Below, one piece after another: positions 4,375 through 5,374 of a stretch of DNA of 5,374 nt. How positions within the stretch are numbered: the first letter of the stretch is position 1; each line of letters begins with the position of its first letter. Below the pieces are notes generated by a model. That model worked only from the letters and a program-made list of their open reading frames with translations, did not search any database and had not been told where the DNA came from. The translations under genes were made by a program, and so were the position numbers. The DNA is from an uncultured Amaricoccus sp. (GTDB lineage Bacteria > Pseudomonadota > Alphaproteobacteria > Rhodobacterales > Rhodobacteraceae): positions 1 to 5,374 of the forward strand of contig NZ_CALLYO010000207.1 of assembly GCF_937858865.1 (NCBI RefSeq), given 5' to 3'.

Positions 4375-5374
4375 GTGAGCCGCCGGGTCGTCATCACCGG
4401 GCAGGGCGCGGTCTGCGCCCTCGGCCTCTCCGCCGGCGAGACCATGGCCGCCATGGCCGAGGGCCGCTCGGGCATCGGGCCGCTCGTCTTCCCCGACGTG
4501 GAGCGGCTCTCGATCGCGATCGGCGGGCAGATCCGCGGCTACGACCCCGAGGCCTATTTCGGCCGCCAGGAGCTCACGCTCTGCGACACCTTCACCCAGT
4601 TCGCGCTGCTCGCCGCCCGCGAGGCGATGGCGCAGTCGGGGCTCGAGATCGAGGGCGCGCTGGCCGAGCGGGCGGGGGTGGTGCTCGGCACCTCGGGCGG
4701 CGGGCTGCAGACCCAGGACGAGAACTACCGCCTGGTCTACCAGGAGGGGAAGAACCGGGTGCATCCGTTCGTGGTGCCGCGGCTGATGAACAATGCCGCG
4801 GCGAGCCACGTCTCGATGACCTGGGACCTCGAGGGGCCGAGCTACACGGTGGCGACCGCCTGCGCCTCCTCGAACCACGCCATGGGCCAGGCCATGGGCC
4901 TCATCCGCGCCGGCCAGGCCGACGTGGTCTTGACCGGCGGCAGCGAGAGCATGCTCTGCTTCGGCGGCATCAAGGCCTGGGAGGGGCTGCGCGTGATGTC
5001 GAAGGACGGCTGCCGGCCCTTCTCGCGCAACCGCAACGGCATGGTGCAGGGCGAGGGGGCGGCGGTCTTCGTCTTCGAGGAGCTCGAGCATGCCCGGGCG
5101 CGCGGGGCGGAGATCCTCGCCGAGGTAGTGGGCTTCGCGATGACCTCGGACGCCTCCGACATCGTGACGCCGAACCTCGACGGGGCGGTGCGCGCCATGC
5201 GCGGGGCGCTGAGGGACGCGGGGCTCGCGCCGGAGGAGATCGGCTACATCAACGCGCATGGCACGGGCACGACGATCAACGACAAGACCGAATGCGCCGC
5301 GGTGCGCGCGGTCTTCGGCGATCATGCCGACCGGCTGATGATCTCCTCGACCAAGTCGATGCACGGGCACCTGA
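4375..5374 (+). CDS. Beta-ketoacyl-ACP synthase, FabF/NodE-like (3' end beyond window)
   Basis: This thiolase-fold condensing enzyme would extend an ACP-bound acyl chain with malonyl-ACP. The 333 visible residues begin MSRRVVITGQGAVCALG, the usual KAS N-terminus. They contain nucleophile C163 in TACASSNHA, H295 in NAHGTGT, K327 in SSTKS and H332 in GHL, the full Cys-His-His set with the conserved lysine. Spacing between K327 and H332 and between the two His (37) matches E. coli FabF. The Cys motif differs from the FabF form (TACTSGVHN), pointing to a specialised KAS. About 75-80 residues should lie past the edge. GTG 4375 follows the ACP stop with no gap and no clear Shine-Dalgarno, so translation is probably coupled. 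The next in-frame ATG (residue 24) would delete the first conserved strand. The partner is presumably the adjacent ACP. Confidence 0.92.
   Translation, partial: MSRRVVITGQGAVCALGLSAGETMAAMAEGRSGIGPLVFPDVERLSIAIGGQIRGYDPEAYFGRQELTLCDTFTQFALLAAREAMAQSGLEIEGALAERAGVVLGTSGGGLQTQDENYRLVYQEGKNRVHPFVVPRLMNNAAASHVSMTWDLEGPSYTVATACASSNHAMGQAMGLIRAGQADVVLTGGSESMLCFGGIKAWEGLRVMSKDGCRPFSRNRNGMVQGEGAAVFVFEELEHARARGAEILAEVVGFAMTSDASDIVTPNLDGAVRAMRGALRDAGLAPEEIGYINAHGTGTTINDKTECAAVRAVFGDHADRLMISSTKSMHGHL

Noticed and set aside
4057..5370. Long minus-strand frame opposite acp and the ketosynthase
   Set aside because: Low-complexity Arg/His/Ala/Gly composition and no motif, while the plus strand carries unmistakable ACP and KAS motifs.

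Overview
The window is very GC-rich, with strong G/C preference at third codon positions, and carries cell-envelope genes of a Gram-negative bacterium. Gene content (LpxD, a YcbB-type L,D-transpeptidase, a DUF882 Tat-exported peptidase) and codon use suggest an alphaproteobacterium, probably Rhodobacteraceae-like. That placement is an inference from family resemblance; no RNA gene or other taxonomic marker is present.

Layout. (1) 1-196: the last 21 codons of an unidentified plus-strand gene, overlapped at a GTGA junction by a 43-codon acidic ORF. (2) 197-392: a convergent intergenic stretch with no convincing gene but a run of perfect or near-perfect inverted repeats. (3) 393-950, minus strand: a DUF882/peptidase M15-type murein endopeptidase (MepK/YcbK-like) with a twin-arginine signal. 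(4) 951-1199: a divergent regulatory region, locally AT-richer. (5) 1200-2903, plus: a complete YcbB/LdtD-type L,D-transpeptidase with signal peptide, scaffold, peptidoglycan-binding and YkuD catalytic domains. (6) 2951-4060, plus: an LpxD-type UDP-3-O-acylglucosamine N-acyltransferase starting at TTG. (7) 4099-4374, plus: a non-housekeeping acyl carrier protein. (8) 4375-5374, plus: a FabF/NodE-like beta-ketoacyl-ACP synthase cut off by the window edge.

How the genes fit together. The transpeptidase should make 3-3 (mDAP-mDAP) cross-links in murein, and the divergent MepK-like enzyme belongs to a family that cuts such links, so the pair looks like a maker/breaker module sharing one control region. 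The downstream genes lpxD, acp and ketosynthase are closely spaced on one strand and look like an operon. An N-acyltransferase for lipid A next to a private ACP and a private condensing enzyme suggests elongation and transfer of a special acyl chain to an outer-membrane glycolipid. The whole segment can be read as an envelope-building island (murein plus lipid A).

The most unusual direct observations are the ACP and ketosynthase lying in one reading frame separated only by a single TAG codon, the chain of hairpins in the convergent spacer, and two stop codons located in hairpin loops. No defence system, mobile element, CRISPR array, tRNA or rRNA was seen.
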